64,000 bases of DNA, taken from positions 102,131-166,130 of the forward strand of contig NZ_CYRX01000026.1 in NCBI RefSeq assembly GCF_001458315.1. The letters run 5' to 3'. The position numbers were made by a program, and so were the translations under genes. Below the pieces are notes generated by a model. It saw only the letters and a program-made list of their open reading frames with translations, was not told the origin of the DNA and ran no database searches. The DNA is from Thalassobacter stenotrophicus (GTDB lineage: Bacteria > Pseudomonadota > Alphaproteobacteria > Rhodobacterales > Rhodobacteraceae). Positions 36,501 through 45,228 of the stretch are shown one piece after another. Every line of letters begins with the position of its first letter. Position 1 is the stretch's first letter.

Positions 36501-38051
36501 ATTTCGCCTCCGCCGCACCACGACATCTATTCGATCGAAGACCTTGCCCAGCTGATCTACGACCTCAAGCAGATCAACCCGCGCTGTAAGGTGACGGTCA
36601 AGCTGGTGGCGTCGTCCGGCGTTGGAACGATTGCGGCTGGTGTGGCCAAGGCCAAGGCTGACGTGATCTTGATTTCGGGTCACAATGGTGGCACCGGTGC
36701 ATCGCCCGCGACCTCGATCAAATATGCGGGTCTGCCGTGGGAAATGGGCCTGACCGAAGCGCACCAAGTGCTCGCGATGAACAAACTGCGTGAGCGCGTG
36801 ACCCTGCGGACCGATGGTGGCCTGCGGACCGGGCGCGACATCGTCATGGCTGCGATGATGGGTGCCGAAGAATACGGCATCGGTACCGCCGCTCTGATCG
36901 CGATGGGCTGCATTATGGTTCGCCAGTGTCAGTCCAACACCTGCCCTGTGGGCGTATGTACACAGGACGAAGCCCTGCGTGCCAAGTTCACCGGGACCGC
37001 GGACAAGGTCGTGAACCTGATCACGTTCTATGCACAAGAAGTGCGGGAAATCTTGGCCGAAATCGGCGCGCGCTCACTCGATGAGGTGATCGGGCGTGCG
37101 GATCTGCTGACACAGGTTTCGCGTGGCTCGGCACATCTGGATGATCTGGATCTGAACCCGATGTTGATCACCGTAGATGGCGCGGCGGACATTCAATATG
37201 ACCGTCACAAGCCACGCAACGCCGTGCCCGACACGCTGGACGCGCAGATTGTGAACGATGCGCATCGCTTCCTCGAAGATGGGGAAAAGATGCAGCTGTC
37301 CTATGCGGTGCAAAACACGCTGCGGACCATCGGCACGCGCACATCCAGCCACATCGTGCGGAACTTCGGCATGCGCAACGCGCTTCAGCCGGATCACCTG
37401 ACGGTCAAGCTGGAAGGCTCCGCAGGTCAGTCGCTGGGTGCGTTTGCGGCACCGGGTCTCAAGCTAGAGGTGTCGGGCGACGCGAACGACTACGTCGGCA
37501 AGGGCCTTTCGGGCGGTATCATCGTGGTACGCCCACCGATGAGTTCGCCGCTCAAAGCGGATGAGAACACCATCATTGGCAACACGGTCCTTTATGGTGC
37601 AACGGACGGTTACCTGTTTGCAGCTGGTCGCGCGGGCGAGCGTTTTGCGGTGCGGAACTCTGGTGCGTCGGTCGTGATCGAAGGCTGCGGCTCCAATGGT
37701 TGTGAATACATGACCGGCGGTGTTGCGGTGATCCTCGGCTCGATCGGGGCGAACTTTGGCGCCGGGATGACCGGCGGCATGGCCTATCTGTACGATCCCG
37801 AAGGCAAAGCACCTGCGCTGATGAACATGGAAACGCTGGTGACCTGTCCTGTGACCGTTGATCATTGGGAGCAGCAGTTGCGCGGCATGGTCCAACGCCA
37901 CGCGGAGGAAACAGGCTCGCGTAAAGCGGCTGAGATTTTGCAGCACTGGGACCTTGAGAAAGGGAACTTTGTGCAGATCTGCCCCAAAGAGATGCTGGGC
38001 CGTCTGGCAGCCCCCTTGGGGATCGAAGACACCGCGGTGCCCGCCGAATAA
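33513..38051 (+). CDS. gltB: Glutamate synthase large subunit
   Basis: 1,512 residues. The N-terminal glutamine amidotransferase domain would expose Cys34 (HSSCGVGLVVAKDGQ) after removal of a 33-residue propeptide. The FMN-binding synthase domain contains RFGVTAEYLNQCEELEIKVA and the 3Fe-4S cysteines in CIMVRQCQSNTCPVGVC. The C-terminal GXGXG beta-helix reads GKGLSGGIIVVRP and ENTIIGNTVLYGATDGYLFA. It works with GltD in ammonia assimilation. A strong intrinsic terminator lies 22 bp after the stop. Confidence 0.98.
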   Translation: MTKYDQAWVAAEEAKRQWMEENSLFRDEHEHSSCGVGLVVAKDGQPSRKVVQAGINALKAIWHRGAVDADGMTGDGAGIHVQIPVEFFYDQVRRTGHEPDVDKLMAVGQVFLPRSDFGAQETCRTIVETEVLRMGYYIYGWRHVPVDVTCLGEKANATRPEIEQIIISNSKGVDEETFERELYVIRRRIEKAATSAGVRDLYLASFSCRSIIYKGMMLAEQVAVFYPDLMDERFESAFAIYHQRYSTNTFPQWWLAQPFRMLAHNGEINTLKGNLNWMKSHEIRLSSQNFGEMAEDIKPIVPGGSSDSAALDAVFEVMVRAGRSAPMAKTMLVPESWSQQAVELPQAWVDMYSYCNSVMEPWDGPAALAMTDGRWVCAGLDRNGLRPMRYVVTGDGLLIAGSEAGMVPIDEATVVEKGALGPGQMIAVDMKEGRLFHDAEMKDQLAAERPFGEWVEKITDLQELTGGVSETALHTGGDLRKRQVAAGYSIEELEQILAPMAEDGKETLASMGDDTPSAVLSSQYRPLSHFFRQNFSQVTNPPIDSLREFRVMSLKTRFGNLKNVLDEDSSQTNILVLDSPFVGNAQFDAMLNQFGDSVVTIDCTFPADAGKGALRKALDQIREEAEDAVRSGGAHIVLTDQLQSEGKVAMPMILATSAVHSWLTRKGLRTFCSINVRSAECIDPHYFAVLIGCGATTVNAYLAQDSLADRIDRGLLDCTLTEAVARYRNAIDQGLLKIMAKMGISVISSYRGGLNFEAVGLSRAMVAEYFPGMLSRISGIGVSGVQGKVEEVHTKGWRGGADVLPIGGFYKARRSGEKHAWEAQTMHMLQSACNRSSYEMWKQYSKAMQSNPPIHLRDLLAIKPMGTSVPIEEVESITSIRKRFVTPGMSLGALSPEAHKLLNVAMNRIGAKSDSGEGGEDPAHFVPEPNGDNPSAKIKQVASGRFGVTAEYLNQCEELEIKVAQGAKPGEGGQLPGMKVTDLIARLRHSTKGVTLISPPPHHDIYSIEDLAQLIYDLKQINPRCKVTVKLVASSGVGTIAAGVAKAKADVILISGHNGGTGASPATSIKYAGLPWEMGLTEAHQVLAMNKLRERVTLRTDGGLRTGRDIVMAAMMGAEEYGIGTAALIAMGCIMVRQCQSNTCPVGVCTQDEALRAKFTGTADKVVNLITFYAQEVREILAEIGARSLDEVIGRADLLTQVSRGSAHLDDLDLNPMLITVDGAADIQYDRHKPRNAVPDTLDAQIVNDAHRFLEDGEKMQLSYAVQNTLRTIGTRTSSHIVRNFGMRNALQPDHLTVKLEGSAGQSLGAFAAPGLKLEVSGDANDYVGKGLSGGIIVVRPPMSSPLKADENTIIGNTVLYGATDGYLFAAGRAGERFAVRNSGASVVIEGCGSNGCEYMTGGVAVILGSIGANFGAGMTGGMAYLYDPEGKAPALMNMETLVTCPVTVDHWEQQLRGMVQRHAEETGSRKAAEILQHWDLEKGNFVQICPKEMLGRLAAPLGIEDTAVPAE

Positions 38052-38072
38052 GCGACCTGCACTTTGAAAATC

Positions 38073-38105
38073 AAAGACCGCGCCCCTCAAACGGCGCGGT
38101 CTTTT
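38073..38105 (+). terminator. Intrinsic terminator after gltB
   Basis: Perfect 12-bp stem AAAGACCGCGCC / GGCGCGGTCTTT with an 8-nt loop, ending in TTTT. Confidence 0.9.
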
Positions 38106-38181
38106 GCATATGGGCAACAGCCCGCTGTAGTCGGGCGCAATCTGCTCGCTCAGCCCGAGGGGCATGGGTATATTGGCCGCT

Positions 38182-38901
38182 ATGGCAAAAGCGAAACGTA
38201 AGACACCGTCAAAATCCAAGGCAGCACCGCGCAAACGTCGGCTGACGGTGCATGGCCTGCGTCGTTGGTCCCTACGCGGGCTAGTTGCGGCAGTTGTTTT
38301 GCCGGTTCTCTATGTAATGGCGCTGGCCTTCGTGAACCCGCCGATTACCCCCTACATCTGGTCCGAACGCGCGCGCCTTGGTGAGGTGCGTTGGGATTGG
38401 GTCAACTTAGAGGACATGCCACCCCACGTAGCGCAGTCTTTCGTTGCCGCTGAGGATGCGAATTTCTGCCTGCATTGGGGCTTTGATATGGGCGCGATTC
38501 GCCTCGCCCTAGAGGAAGGCGCGAACCGCGGTGCCTCAACCATCAGCCAACAGGTCGTTAAGAACGTGTTTTTGTGGCAGGGTCGGTCGTGGCCCCGAAA
38601 GGCGCTTGAGGCCGTGTTGACCCCGGTCATGGAGGCGACTTGGTCCAAGCGGCGTATTATCGAAGTTTATCTGAACGTGGCCGAACTGGATGAGGGTGTG
38701 TTTGGTGTTGGGGCTGCGGGGCCGTGGTATTTCGGGGTTGAGGCCAGGGCGTTGTCAGCAGCACAAGCGGCGCGGTTGGCTGCTGTCCTACCGGCGCCCA
38801 AGGTGCGTTCCGCCAAAGAAGCCTCTGCGCGCAGCCGTTCTATCGCCGATGGAGCTGCCACGATCCGGGCGGATGGCCGCGCAGCCTGTTTCGAGAGTTG
38901 A
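38182..38901 (+). CDS. mtgA: Monofunctional biosynthetic peptidoglycan transglycosylase
   Basis: GT51 family glycosyltransferase that polymerises lipid II into glycan strands at the inner membrane. A basic N-terminus (MAKAKRKTPSKSKAAPRKRR) leads into one membrane anchor (LVAAVVLPVLYVMALAFV). The catalytic glutamate is in FVAAEDANFCLHWGFD, followed by GASTISQQVVKNVFLWQGRS and KRRIIEVYLNVAELDEGVFG. About 239 residues is normal. The ATG at 38182 is chosen over 38164 because the basic run begins there. Confidence 0.93.
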   Translation: MAKAKRKTPSKSKAAPRKRRLTVHGLRRWSLRGLVAAVVLPVLYVMALAFVNPPITPYIWSERARLGEVRWDWVNLEDMPPHVAQSFVAAEDANFCLHWGFDMGAIRLALEEGANRGASTISQQVVKNVFLWQGRSWPRKALEAVLTPVMEATWSKRRIIEVYLNVAELDEGVFGVGAAGPWYFGVEARALSAAQAARLAAVLPAPKVRSAKEASARSRSIADGAATIRADGRAACFES

Positions 38902-38959
38902 ATCCCGCCTCCCAAGCGGGCAGAAACGTGGGGAACAACACGCGCGGCGTCCCTTTCCC

Positions 38960-39625
38960 ATGATTCAACTCTATCAATTTGCCCTCTCCCCGTTTTGCCG
39001 CAAGGTGCGGCTTGTGCTCGCGGAAAAGAAGCTGGATGTGCAGCTGGTCGATGAGAAATATTGGGAAGATAACCAAGACTTCAAGCGCCGCAACCCGGCA
39101 GGCAAGGTCCCTGTTCTGCGGATGGATGGTTTGACGCTGTGCGAAAGCCAAGCGATTTGCGAGTACATCGAAGAAACCCATCCAGAGCCCGCCCTGATAC
39201 CCAACAACCCCGCCGCCCGCGCCGAGGTTCGGCGGATCGTTTCGTGGTTTGACGATAAATTCCACCACGAGGTGACCTCAAAGCTGGTTTATGAGCGGGT
39301 GAACAAAAAACTCACCCGTTCCGGATACCCTGATGGGCGTAACGTCAAAGAAGGCTCTAAGGCGATCAAGTTCCACCTCGATTACATGGGCTGGTTGCTG
39401 GACCAACGCCGCTGGCTCGCAGGGAGCGAGCTGACCATGGCGGATTTCGCGGCTGCTGCGCATTTGTCCTGTCTCGACTATATCTCGGACGTTGATTGGG
39501 ACCGGAACCGTCAAGTGCGCGAATGGTACGCCAAGATCAAATCCCGGCCCGCCTTCCGTTCCATTCTGGCCGATCAAGTCTCAGGCTTTCCACCGCCGCG
39601 TCACTATGCGGACCTCGACTTCTGA
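38960..39625 (+). CDS. Glutathione S-transferase family protein
   Basis: 221 residues. The thioredoxin-like N-terminal half begins [20 protein letters not shown], with the SPFCRK active-site loop and the glutathione-binding [13 protein letters not shown]...ESQAICEYI. The helical C-terminal half contains [20 protein letters not shown], the N-capping motif of the family. The ATG at 38960 is chosen because it gives the normal GST start; earlier in-frame codons lie in mtgA. The end overlaps queG by 20 bp. Substrate unknown. Confidence 0.93.
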   Translation: MIQLYQFALSPFCRKVRLVLAEKKLDVQLVDEKYWEDNQDFKRRNPAGKVPVLRMDGLTLCESQAICEYIEETHPEPALIPNNPAARAEVRRIVSWFDDKFHHEVTSKLVYERVNKKLTRSGYPDGRNVKEGSKAIKFHLDYMGWLLDQRRWLAGSELTMADFAAAAHLSCLDYISDVDWDRNRQVREWYAKIKSRPAFRSILADQVSGFPPPRHYADLDF

Positions 39626-40661
39626 TCCTAGCCCCGCGGAATTGCGGGCGCGTCTGGAGGCTGAGGCGCGGGATGCAGGGTTTGCCTCGATGGGGATATG
39701 CGCGCCGGATGCGGTGCCCGAACTGCCCGCGCGGCTAAAGGCATTCGTGGATGCAAACCGCCACGGACAGATGGCTTGGATGGCTGAGCGGATGGCGTGG
39801 CGCGGCAATCCCAGCGCGCTGTGGCCTGAGGCGCGATCAGTCATCATGCTGGCCGAACCTTATACGCCCGACAGCGACCCGCTAGACGATATCACCCACC
39901 GCGAAAACGGCGTCATCAGCGTATATGCCCGCAATAGAGACTATCATGACCTCGTGAAAAAGCGGCTGAAGCGCGTTGCGCGGTGGCTTGTGGCGGCGGC
40001 AGAATGCGAAGTGAAGGTGTTTGTGGACACAGCCCCGGTTATGGAAAAGCCGTTGGCCCAGGCAGCGGGCTTGGGCTGGCAGGGCAAACATACCAATCTG
40101 TTGTCCCGCAAGCTGGGGAACTGGTTTTTTCTCGGCGCAGTATTCACAACAGCAGATCTGCCCAAAGACACACCAGAGGCAGAGCATTGCGGCAATTGCC
40201 GCGCGTGTCTGGATATCTGCCCCACCCAGGCCTTTCCCGCACCGTTTCAACTGGATGCACGGCGGTGCATTTCCTACCTGACGATTGAACACAAAGGCCC
40301 GGTGGATGAGAACCTGCGCCCAGCTTTGGGCAATCGAATTTACGGCTGCGATGATTGTCTTGCGGTGTGTCCGTGGAACAAGTTCGCGGTTGAGGCGACC
40401 GAGTTGCGCTATCACGCGCGCGATGATCTGCGTCAGCCCGCGTTGGCGGAACTGGCGGCTTTGGATGACGCAGGGTTTCGCGCGCGGTTTTCGGGCAGTC
40501 CGATCAAGCGGATCGGTCGTGACCGATTTGTGCGCAATGTGCTTTATGCCATCGGCAACTCGGCGCAGCCTGATCTGCGGCCCGTAGCGCAAAGCTTATG
40601 CGAAGATAATGATCCAACGGTGGCCGATGCCGCACGCTGGGCGGAGGAACGATTGAGATGA
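39606..40661 (+). CDS. queG: Epoxyqueuosine reductase QueG
   Basis: 351 residues. It performs the last step of queuosine synthesis, reducing epoxyqueuosine in tRNA, using cobalamin and two 4Fe-4S clusters. The family segment [20 protein letters not shown] and the motif [17 protein letters not shown] precede the two cysteine clusters, [16 protein letters not shown] and [15 protein letters not shown]-terminal HEAT-like stretch ([20 protein letters not shown]) completes the standard layout. The ATG at 39606 lies within the end of the GST gene, and the stop overlaps the next gene as ATGA. Confidence 0.95.
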   Translation: MRTSTSDPSPAELRARLEAEARDAGFASMGICAPDAVPELPARLKAFVDANRHGQMAWMAERMAWRGNPSALWPEARSVIMLAEPYTPDSDPLDDITHRENGVISVYARNRDYHDLVKKRLKRVARWLVAAAECEVKVFVDTAPVMEKPLAQAAGLGWQGKHTNLLSRKLGNWFFLGAVFTTADLPKDTPEAEHCGNCRACLDICPTQAFPAPFQLDARRCISYLTIEHKGPVDENLRPALGNRIYGCDDCLAVCPWNKFAVEATELRYHARDDLRQPALAELAALDDAGFRARFSGSPIKRIGRDRFVRNVLYAIGNSAQPDLRPVAQSLCEDNDPTVADAARWAEERLR

Positions 40662-41500
40662 TCCTGTTAAGTTTTGGCCACGGCTATTCGGCGCGCGCGC
40701 TTACGAAACTCTTGCTGCCGCAGGGCTGGCGAGTGATCGGCACAACCCGCACGTCCGAAAAGGCAGAAGTCCTGCGCAGCGAGGGTGTAGAGCCTGTCCT
40801 GTGGGGCGAGGATCTGAGCGGCGCTATTGCCGAGGCGACGCATATCCTGACCTCGGCCGGACCAAACGCGGATGGGGACCCGGTGCTGGAAACCTATGGC
40901 GCAGCGCTTGCGCCGCACCTTGGGGACAAGGAATGGGTCGGCTATCTGTCAACCACGGGCGTGTACGGTGATCATGGTGGCGGCTGGGTGGATGAGGAAA
41001 CACCACTCTCGCCCTCAACCCGCAGAGGGCAAATGCGTGTGGAAGCAGAGGCAGCATGGCAGGCGCTGTGTCCGGCGGTGAACCTTTTCCGGCTTGCTGG
41101 GATTTATGGGCCGGGTCGTGGGCCGTTTGAAAAGGTTCGGCGCGGCACTGCGCGGCGGATCATCAAGGAGGGGCAAGTGTTTTCCCGCATCCATGTTGAG
41201 GACATTGCCCAAGTGCTAGAGGCGAGCATTCGCCGGCCTAACCCCGGCGCGATCTACAACATGTGCGACAATGACCCCGCGCCGCCCCAAGACGTGATTG
41301 GCTATGCCGCGGAGTTGTTGGGAGTTCCCCTACCGGAGGCTGTGGACTTTGAGGTGGCTGAGATGACCCCGATGGCGCGCAGCTTTTATGCCGAGAGCAA
41401 AAAGGTCAGCAATACGCGTATCCTAAAGGAGCTGGGCGTGACACTGCGCTATCCGGATTACCGCACGGGCCTAGAGGCGTTGTTGGCTGCGGGCGAGTAA
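40658..41500 (+). CDS. NAD-dependent epimerase/SDR-family protein (YeeZ-like)
   Basis: 280 residues of the extended SDR group. The nucleotide motif is modified ([20 protein letters not shown]) with [12 protein letters not shown] after it. Further on are [40 protein letters not shown] and [20 protein letters not shown], which is the YeeZ-like arrangement. The start overlaps the queG stop by ATGA, so it is translationally coupled to it. Reaction and substrate are not established for this family. Confidence 0.85.
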   Translation: MILLSFGHGYSARALTKLLLPQGWRVIGTTRTSEKAEVLRSEGVEPVLWGEDLSGAIAEATHILTSAGPNADGDPVLETYGAALAPHLGDKEWVGYLSTTGVYGDHGGGWVDEETPLSPSTRRGQMRVEAEAAWQALCPAVNLFRLAGIYGPGRGPFEKVRRGTARRIIKEGQVFSRIHVEDIAQVLEASIRRPNPGAIYNMCDNDPAPPQDVIGYAAELLGVPLPEAVDFEVAEMTPMARSFYAESKKVSNTRILKELGVTLRYPDYRTGLEALLAAGE

Positions 41501-41639
41501 ATCTGTTCGCGCCCTTTCGCCGGGAAATGCGTGCCTAGAATTGTAATTCAGATTGTTGTGATCGGGTCGCGTTTTGATTCACAAATCGGATAAATGCGCC
41601 TATCACAGGCAAAAATAGCCGTTCCGAGGCAGAGCATAC

Positions 41640-42137
41640 ATGGCGATCTCAAGACGACTCCTTCTGGCGATGCTTCCGGCGGCTCTTGCGGGCTGTGTGG
41701 GTGGCGCAACGACCCGCTATTCTGGCCCCACCGTGACCAAGGTTGAGGTGCATAAAGGCCGGCGCAAAATGTATCTACTGAGCGGTCGGGATGTTCTGCG
41801 CGCCTACGACATTCAGCTGGGGTTTACCGCTGCGGGGCCGAAACAGTTTGAGGGTGACGGCAAAACCCCCGAGGGCCGGTTTATCATCGACCGGCGCAAT
41901 CCGAACTCGGCTTTTTACCTATCACTCGGGATCAACTATCCCCGACCACACGAGGTGGCTTTTGCTCAATCGCAGGGGCGCGATCCGGGTGGTGATATCT
42001 TTATCCACGGTTGGGGCAATAAACGGCGCCCGCGATCGGCCGATTGGACGGCTGGGTGTATCGCCGTGACCAATGCCGAAATGCGTGAGATTTATATGAT
42101 GGTCCAAGATGGGACCATCATAGACATCGTGGCCTAG
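41640..42137 (+). CDS. L,D-transpeptidase (YkuD domain) lipoprotein
   Basis: 165 residues. The N-terminus MAISRRLLLAMLPAALAGC is a lipoprotein signal with lipobox LAGC, so the protein is probably lipid-anchored in the envelope. The YkuD domain fills the rest. The catalytic motif is HGWGNKRRPRSADWTAGCIA, with the nucleophilic cysteine and preceding histidine in the usual HG...GC spacing, and KTPEGRFIIDRRNPNS upstream. It would cross-link peptidoglycan or attach proteins to it. Its 3' end overlaps that of the CAP-domain gene by 4 bp. Confidence 0.9.
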   Translation: MAISRRLLLAMLPAALAGCVGGATTRYSGPTVTKVEVHKGRRKMYLLSGRDVLRAYDIQLGFTAAGPKQFEGDGKTPEGRFIIDRRNPNSAFYLSLGINYPRPHEVAFAQSQGRDPGGDIFIHGWGNKRRPRSADWTAGCIAVTNAEMREIYMMVQDGTIIDIVA

Positions 42138-42682
42138 CTTGCGGGCGCGTCGGGGATTTCGCTGCTGCCGCCAAATCCTGTGTTAAGCACCCACCAGATT
42201 TTGCCGTTCGGCTCTTGGAAAAACGCAAAACCCAATTGGCGCGCATCGGGGTCTAGGATCACGGCCCGCGGCCCTTCTTCCTGCATCCACGCCGCAACTG
42301 TCTCTAGCTCAGATTCGTAGGTTTCCGACAGGGTTTCGCCCAAAACGGTGCCGGTATAGCCGACGCTACGTGCCCGATCGATTGGGGATGAGCCATCAGA
42401 TCCAAAGTGCCAAGGTCGGTTTTGGATTGAGATATCGCGGGCATGGGTTGCTGCCGCCGCAGTCAGGACCGGGTTCAGTTCTAATGCGGGCACACCGGCA
42501 CCTTGGCGCAGCGCGTTTACGGCATCAAGAACGCGAAATGGAATGCGTCGCGCATCGCTTTCGGTGATGCGGTATAGCCTTGGCAGTGGCTTCCCGTCCG
42601 GGCCCAAAGCCGATGGCGCGGGAGGTGTACAGGCGGTCAGAGCGGTCGCGGCCAAGAGCGCTAGGGCGTGGCGTCGGTTCAT
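42134..42682 (-). CDS. CAP/SCP-domain lipoprotein
   Basis: 182 residues. The start MNRRHALALLAATALTAC (lipobox LTAC) is preferred over a far upstream ATG in the same frame. The CAP (cysteine-rich secretory protein/PR-1-like) domain shows VLDAVNALRQGAGVPALELN, ATHARDISIQNRPWHFGSDG, and VLGETLSETYESELETVAAW, then GFAFFQEPNGKIWWVLNTGF. Such proteins are envelope or extracellular with unclear biochemical activity. Convergent with the L,D-transpeptidase gene. Confidence 0.85.
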   Translation of the reverse strand: MNRRHALALLAATALTACTPPAPSALGPDGKPLPRLYRITESDARRIPFRVLDAVNALRQGAGVPALELNPVLTAAAATHARDISIQNRPWHFGSDGSSPIDRARSVGYTGTVLGETLSETYESELETVAAWMQEEGPRAVILDPDARQLGFAFFQEPNGKIWWVLNTGFGGSSEIPDAPAS

Positions 42683-43115
42683 TATACTTGTCCAGGTTGG
42701 GCCCGAATTTGGGCGCATGTCATGGCTTGGATATCTCTGAGCAGTATGCAAATCAAATGTGCAGATGCAATTTGACGTCAGCCGCACTGCATTGACCAAC
42801 GAGTGCGGCTTTGGGGTCATAGAACCCGGCAGATCTTAGGGTTTTGGGCGAGATTCGGGCAATAATACGCCCATTTAGCCGGATATTATGCACTTTGGGG
42901 CAATTGCTGTGTCATATTCGCCATGCTCTTTGACGTGCGTTCCACAGGGTGTTGCCATTTTAATCGCAGTCTGATTTTGGTTAAGAGACCTTTGTTTTCG
43001 GGCCGTTGAATATGGCAGGCATTGCTGCCTACACCGGGGCACGAGGTACAGTCTTGGGTGCCATAAGGGCCGGCAATCATGCACGGTCCGTGGCGTATCT
43101 TGAAGGAAAAACGGT
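42683..43115. other. Intergenic region, nothing convincing
   Basis: About 430 bp between the CAP lipoprotein start and a small secreted-peptide gene. No supported gene or RNA. It presumably holds promoters for both flanking genes. Confidence 0.5.
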
Positions 43116-43292
43116 ATGAAAAAAATCGCTCTCGCAGCTGCATTCGCTACTCTTGCCACCGGCGCTTTTGCTGGCAACATGGTAGAGCCCACAATGGAAC
43201 CAGAAGTCATCGTCGAGGACACATCCTCGTCCGCTGGTGGTATCCTGGTGCCCCTACTGGCTCTGGTACTGATCGCAGCTGCCGCTTCCTAA
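43116..43292 (+). CDS. Small secreted/membrane peptide
   Basis: 58 residues. An N-terminal signal peptide (MKKIALAAAFATLATGAFA) is followed by a short acidic stretch (EPTMEPEVIVEDTSSSA) and a hydrophobic C-terminus (GGILVPLLALVLIAAAAS), giving an anchor-like end. GAAGGAAAAACGGT precedes the ATG and a clear intrinsic terminator follows, so this is a self-contained transcription unit. Short peptides of this layout recur in Rhodobacteraceae, but I know of no assigned function. Confidence 0.8.
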   Translation: MKKIALAAAFATLATGAFAGNMVEPTMEPEVIVEDTSSSAGGILVPLLALVLIAAAAS

Positions 43293-43312
43293 GCGAAGCC
43301 ATGCTAACGAAA

Positions 43313-43347
43313 GAAGGCGTCCCTCAGGGGGCGCCTTTTTCGTTTTG
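43313..43347 (+). terminator. Intrinsic terminator after small peptide gene
   Basis: AGGCGTCCC-TCA-GGGGGCGCCT stem followed by TTTTTCGTTTT. Confidence 0.85.
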
Positions 43348-43923
43348 TGGACCACTTAGCAAAGGGCGCAACAAAGCCAGAGGATGTGCCCGCAGTGAGA
43401 GACGCGTTGAAACGTAGCCCTCTACGGCCTCTTCGCCGAGTGTCATCTGAGGTAGCTGCGCTTGTGGTTCCTGCAGGACTTCCCCGTCGATATCCTGCGA
43501 AAAAAGCGGCAATGGTTGCTTTTTTGTAGGGTTTTTGCCTCCCGCAATGCGGCGCGGCGGCTAAGCCCAAGACCTGAAAACGCATCGCAATCCATTACAA
43601 CAGGTGTCGAAAAGCCTTCCTGTCTGCAATCGCACTCGCAGCAACTGTTACATTTTGGTTATGGGTCCTGAGCTAAAAATCAGGATCTCAGCTGCCAATC
43701 TCATCGTGCCTCGGGCAAGAGCCTGATATCTCTGACGGGCTGTGTGTGGCAGGAGTATCAACCTAACCCATTGTGAGAAATAATATAATACAGATAAAAG
43801 CGCCGCACTCACCCAGGCACCCCCGACCCAACATCTTCGAAGGTTCGGCAAAAGGCACTCCATCTGCGCCTGAATTAATCAGTAGAGACTCCTCAAAATA
43901 GCCCCAAATGCCTAAAGTCACCC
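43348..43923. other. Intergenic region, nothing convincing
   Basis: About 575 bp without a supported gene. Short frames here have no ribosome site or family resemblance. It lies at the boundary between the core genes and the decayed accessory stretch. Confidence 0.5.
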
Positions 43924-44649
43924 CTAAGCGATTGAGACATAAATATTAGACTGAAAACGCGGCGCGGCAGAGCCAGGATCAGCCAGAGATACAAAATCGG
44001 GCCCTGGCGCGGGCAGAACCGGGATCAGCGTTTGGGGACCGAAAGGCCCCGGGATTTGCAACGCAAATCGATACGGTGCGCGCGCCCGTGCAGGCAGTGC
44101 CCGGGTCGAACACAGCACCGTCACCTGGCGACCATCTGGCAAAGTGGTAGACGGCAACGCCGCAAATTCGACGACCCCGTCTGGATCGTAAACTTCGCTC
44201 ACTTCGGCCCCCTCGCCCACAATGTGATACGCCCAATGGGCCAATATCGGCATGAACCGCAGCTCGACCACGCGCGCGACCTCATTCAAAGCCACGCGCA
44301 ATTGCGCCAACACCAACGCGCCTTTCGGATCGCGGGGCAAAGTTGGCGGTGAATTAGTGTCTAACACTGGGAAATCATCATCAATTAAAGCCTCGATGAT
44401 CGGCACCCGCTGCCATTGTGCACCTTGCGTAACGGTCAATAAATCGGACCGCTTCGCCACTAAATCTAAGGTGATTTCCTCCGGAAAATCATCCCGATCC
44501 GTCAAGATATGCCACCCCCGATCCGAAGCACGGATCACCAACCCACTCGCCATGAAAAGCCCTGCGTCGTCCGGCACAACCGTCACAGGAATAGGTTCTG
44601 GATCGTAATATCCGTGCCGAAGCACGAGCCGCAAAACCTCTTGAAACAT
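43924..44649 (-). CDS. Unknown protein paired with DUF4255 gene
   Basis: 241 residues, not recognised. The start MFQEVLRLVLRHGYYDPEPI is preceded by GGAGGGTAGGGG, and it begins 3 bp after the stop of the DUF4255 gene, so the pair is translationally coupled. It appears largely beta-stranded (GWHILTDRDDFPEEITLDLV; RQVTVLCSTRALPARARAPY) with no signal peptide or membrane segment. By position it could be a structural or adaptor part of a contractile injection-type particle. No homologous domain can be named. Confidence 0.7.
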   Translation of the reverse strand: MFQEVLRLVLRHGYYDPEPIPVTVVPDDAGLFMASGLVIRASDRGWHILTDRDDFPEEITLDLVAKRSDLLTVTQGAQWQRVPIIEALIDDDFPVLDTNSPPTLPRDPKGALVLAQLRVALNEVARVVELRFMPILAHWAYHIVGEGAEVSEVYDPDGVVEFAALPSTTLPDGRQVTVLCSTRALPARARAPYRFALQIPGPFGPQTLIPVLPAPGPDFVSLADPGSAAPRFQSNIYVSIA

Positions 44650-44652
44650 CCC

Positions 44653-45228
44653 CTACCCTCCCGGCTCAGGCCGCAGGGCTGCCGTAGGCTCCACCGCCAA
44701 GGGTAGAACCTGTGCGGTTGCGGCTGCATCAATCAAAACCAAGCGCATTTTGAACATGACCGACGGCACATACCGACCACCCATATTGCCCCACAATTGC
44801 CCAACCTCCTCGACCCGCAGGTTTGCCACCTCAACCGAGAATTGATCTATTCCAATGGGCATTTCAGGCGTGTTTTGGGGGGTCAAAAGCGGCGTAGCTT
44901 GGAAAAACATTAACGCCTTCGAAATTAACTTAATGCCCTCGCCATAAATTTCAGGATCGTGGCCCGAAGCGAGCATAAAGTAGACATCCAAATGCAGCGG
45001 CTGCATGCTCGCCAACGCAGTGCGGATACCCCGCGCGACCCCGCGCGGCGTTTTATCCTCTGCGATATTTGTCACAAATATAGCTAGGCGATTGCGTGTT
45101 TCAGCTACCGGGTTGCCCTCCGCATCGCTCAGCGGGGCCATCACAACAAGATCTTCACTAACTTCAAATTGGGCGGAAAAATATGCATTCAACCGATCGC
45201 GCAAGAGGATCAGGGCCACATTAATCAT
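44653..45228 (-). CDS. DUF4255 (Pvc16-type) contractile injection system protein
   Basis: 191 residues matching the DUF4255 / Pvc16 N-terminal family: MINVALILLRDRLNAYFSAQ, LAIFVTNIAEDKTP, LHLDVYFMLASGHDPEIYGE, MFFQATPLLTPQNTPEMPIG and LWGNMGGRYVPSVMFKMRLV, then LIDAAA. In extracellular contractile injection systems such as Photorhabdus PVC, this protein is a tube/sheath terminator-like cap component. No sheath, tube, baseplate or AAA+ genes are nearby, so it is orphaned or part of a minimal or degraded cluster. Confidence 0.8.
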   Translation of the reverse strand: MINVALILLRDRLNAYFSAQFEVSEDLVVMAPLSDAEGNPVAETRNRLAIFVTNIAEDKTPRGVARGIRTALASMQPLHLDVYFMLASGHDPEIYGEGIKLISKALMFFQATPLLTPQNTPEMPIGIDQFSVEVANLRVEEVGQLWGNMGGRYVPSVMFKMRLVLIDAAATAQVLPLAVEPTAALRPEPGG

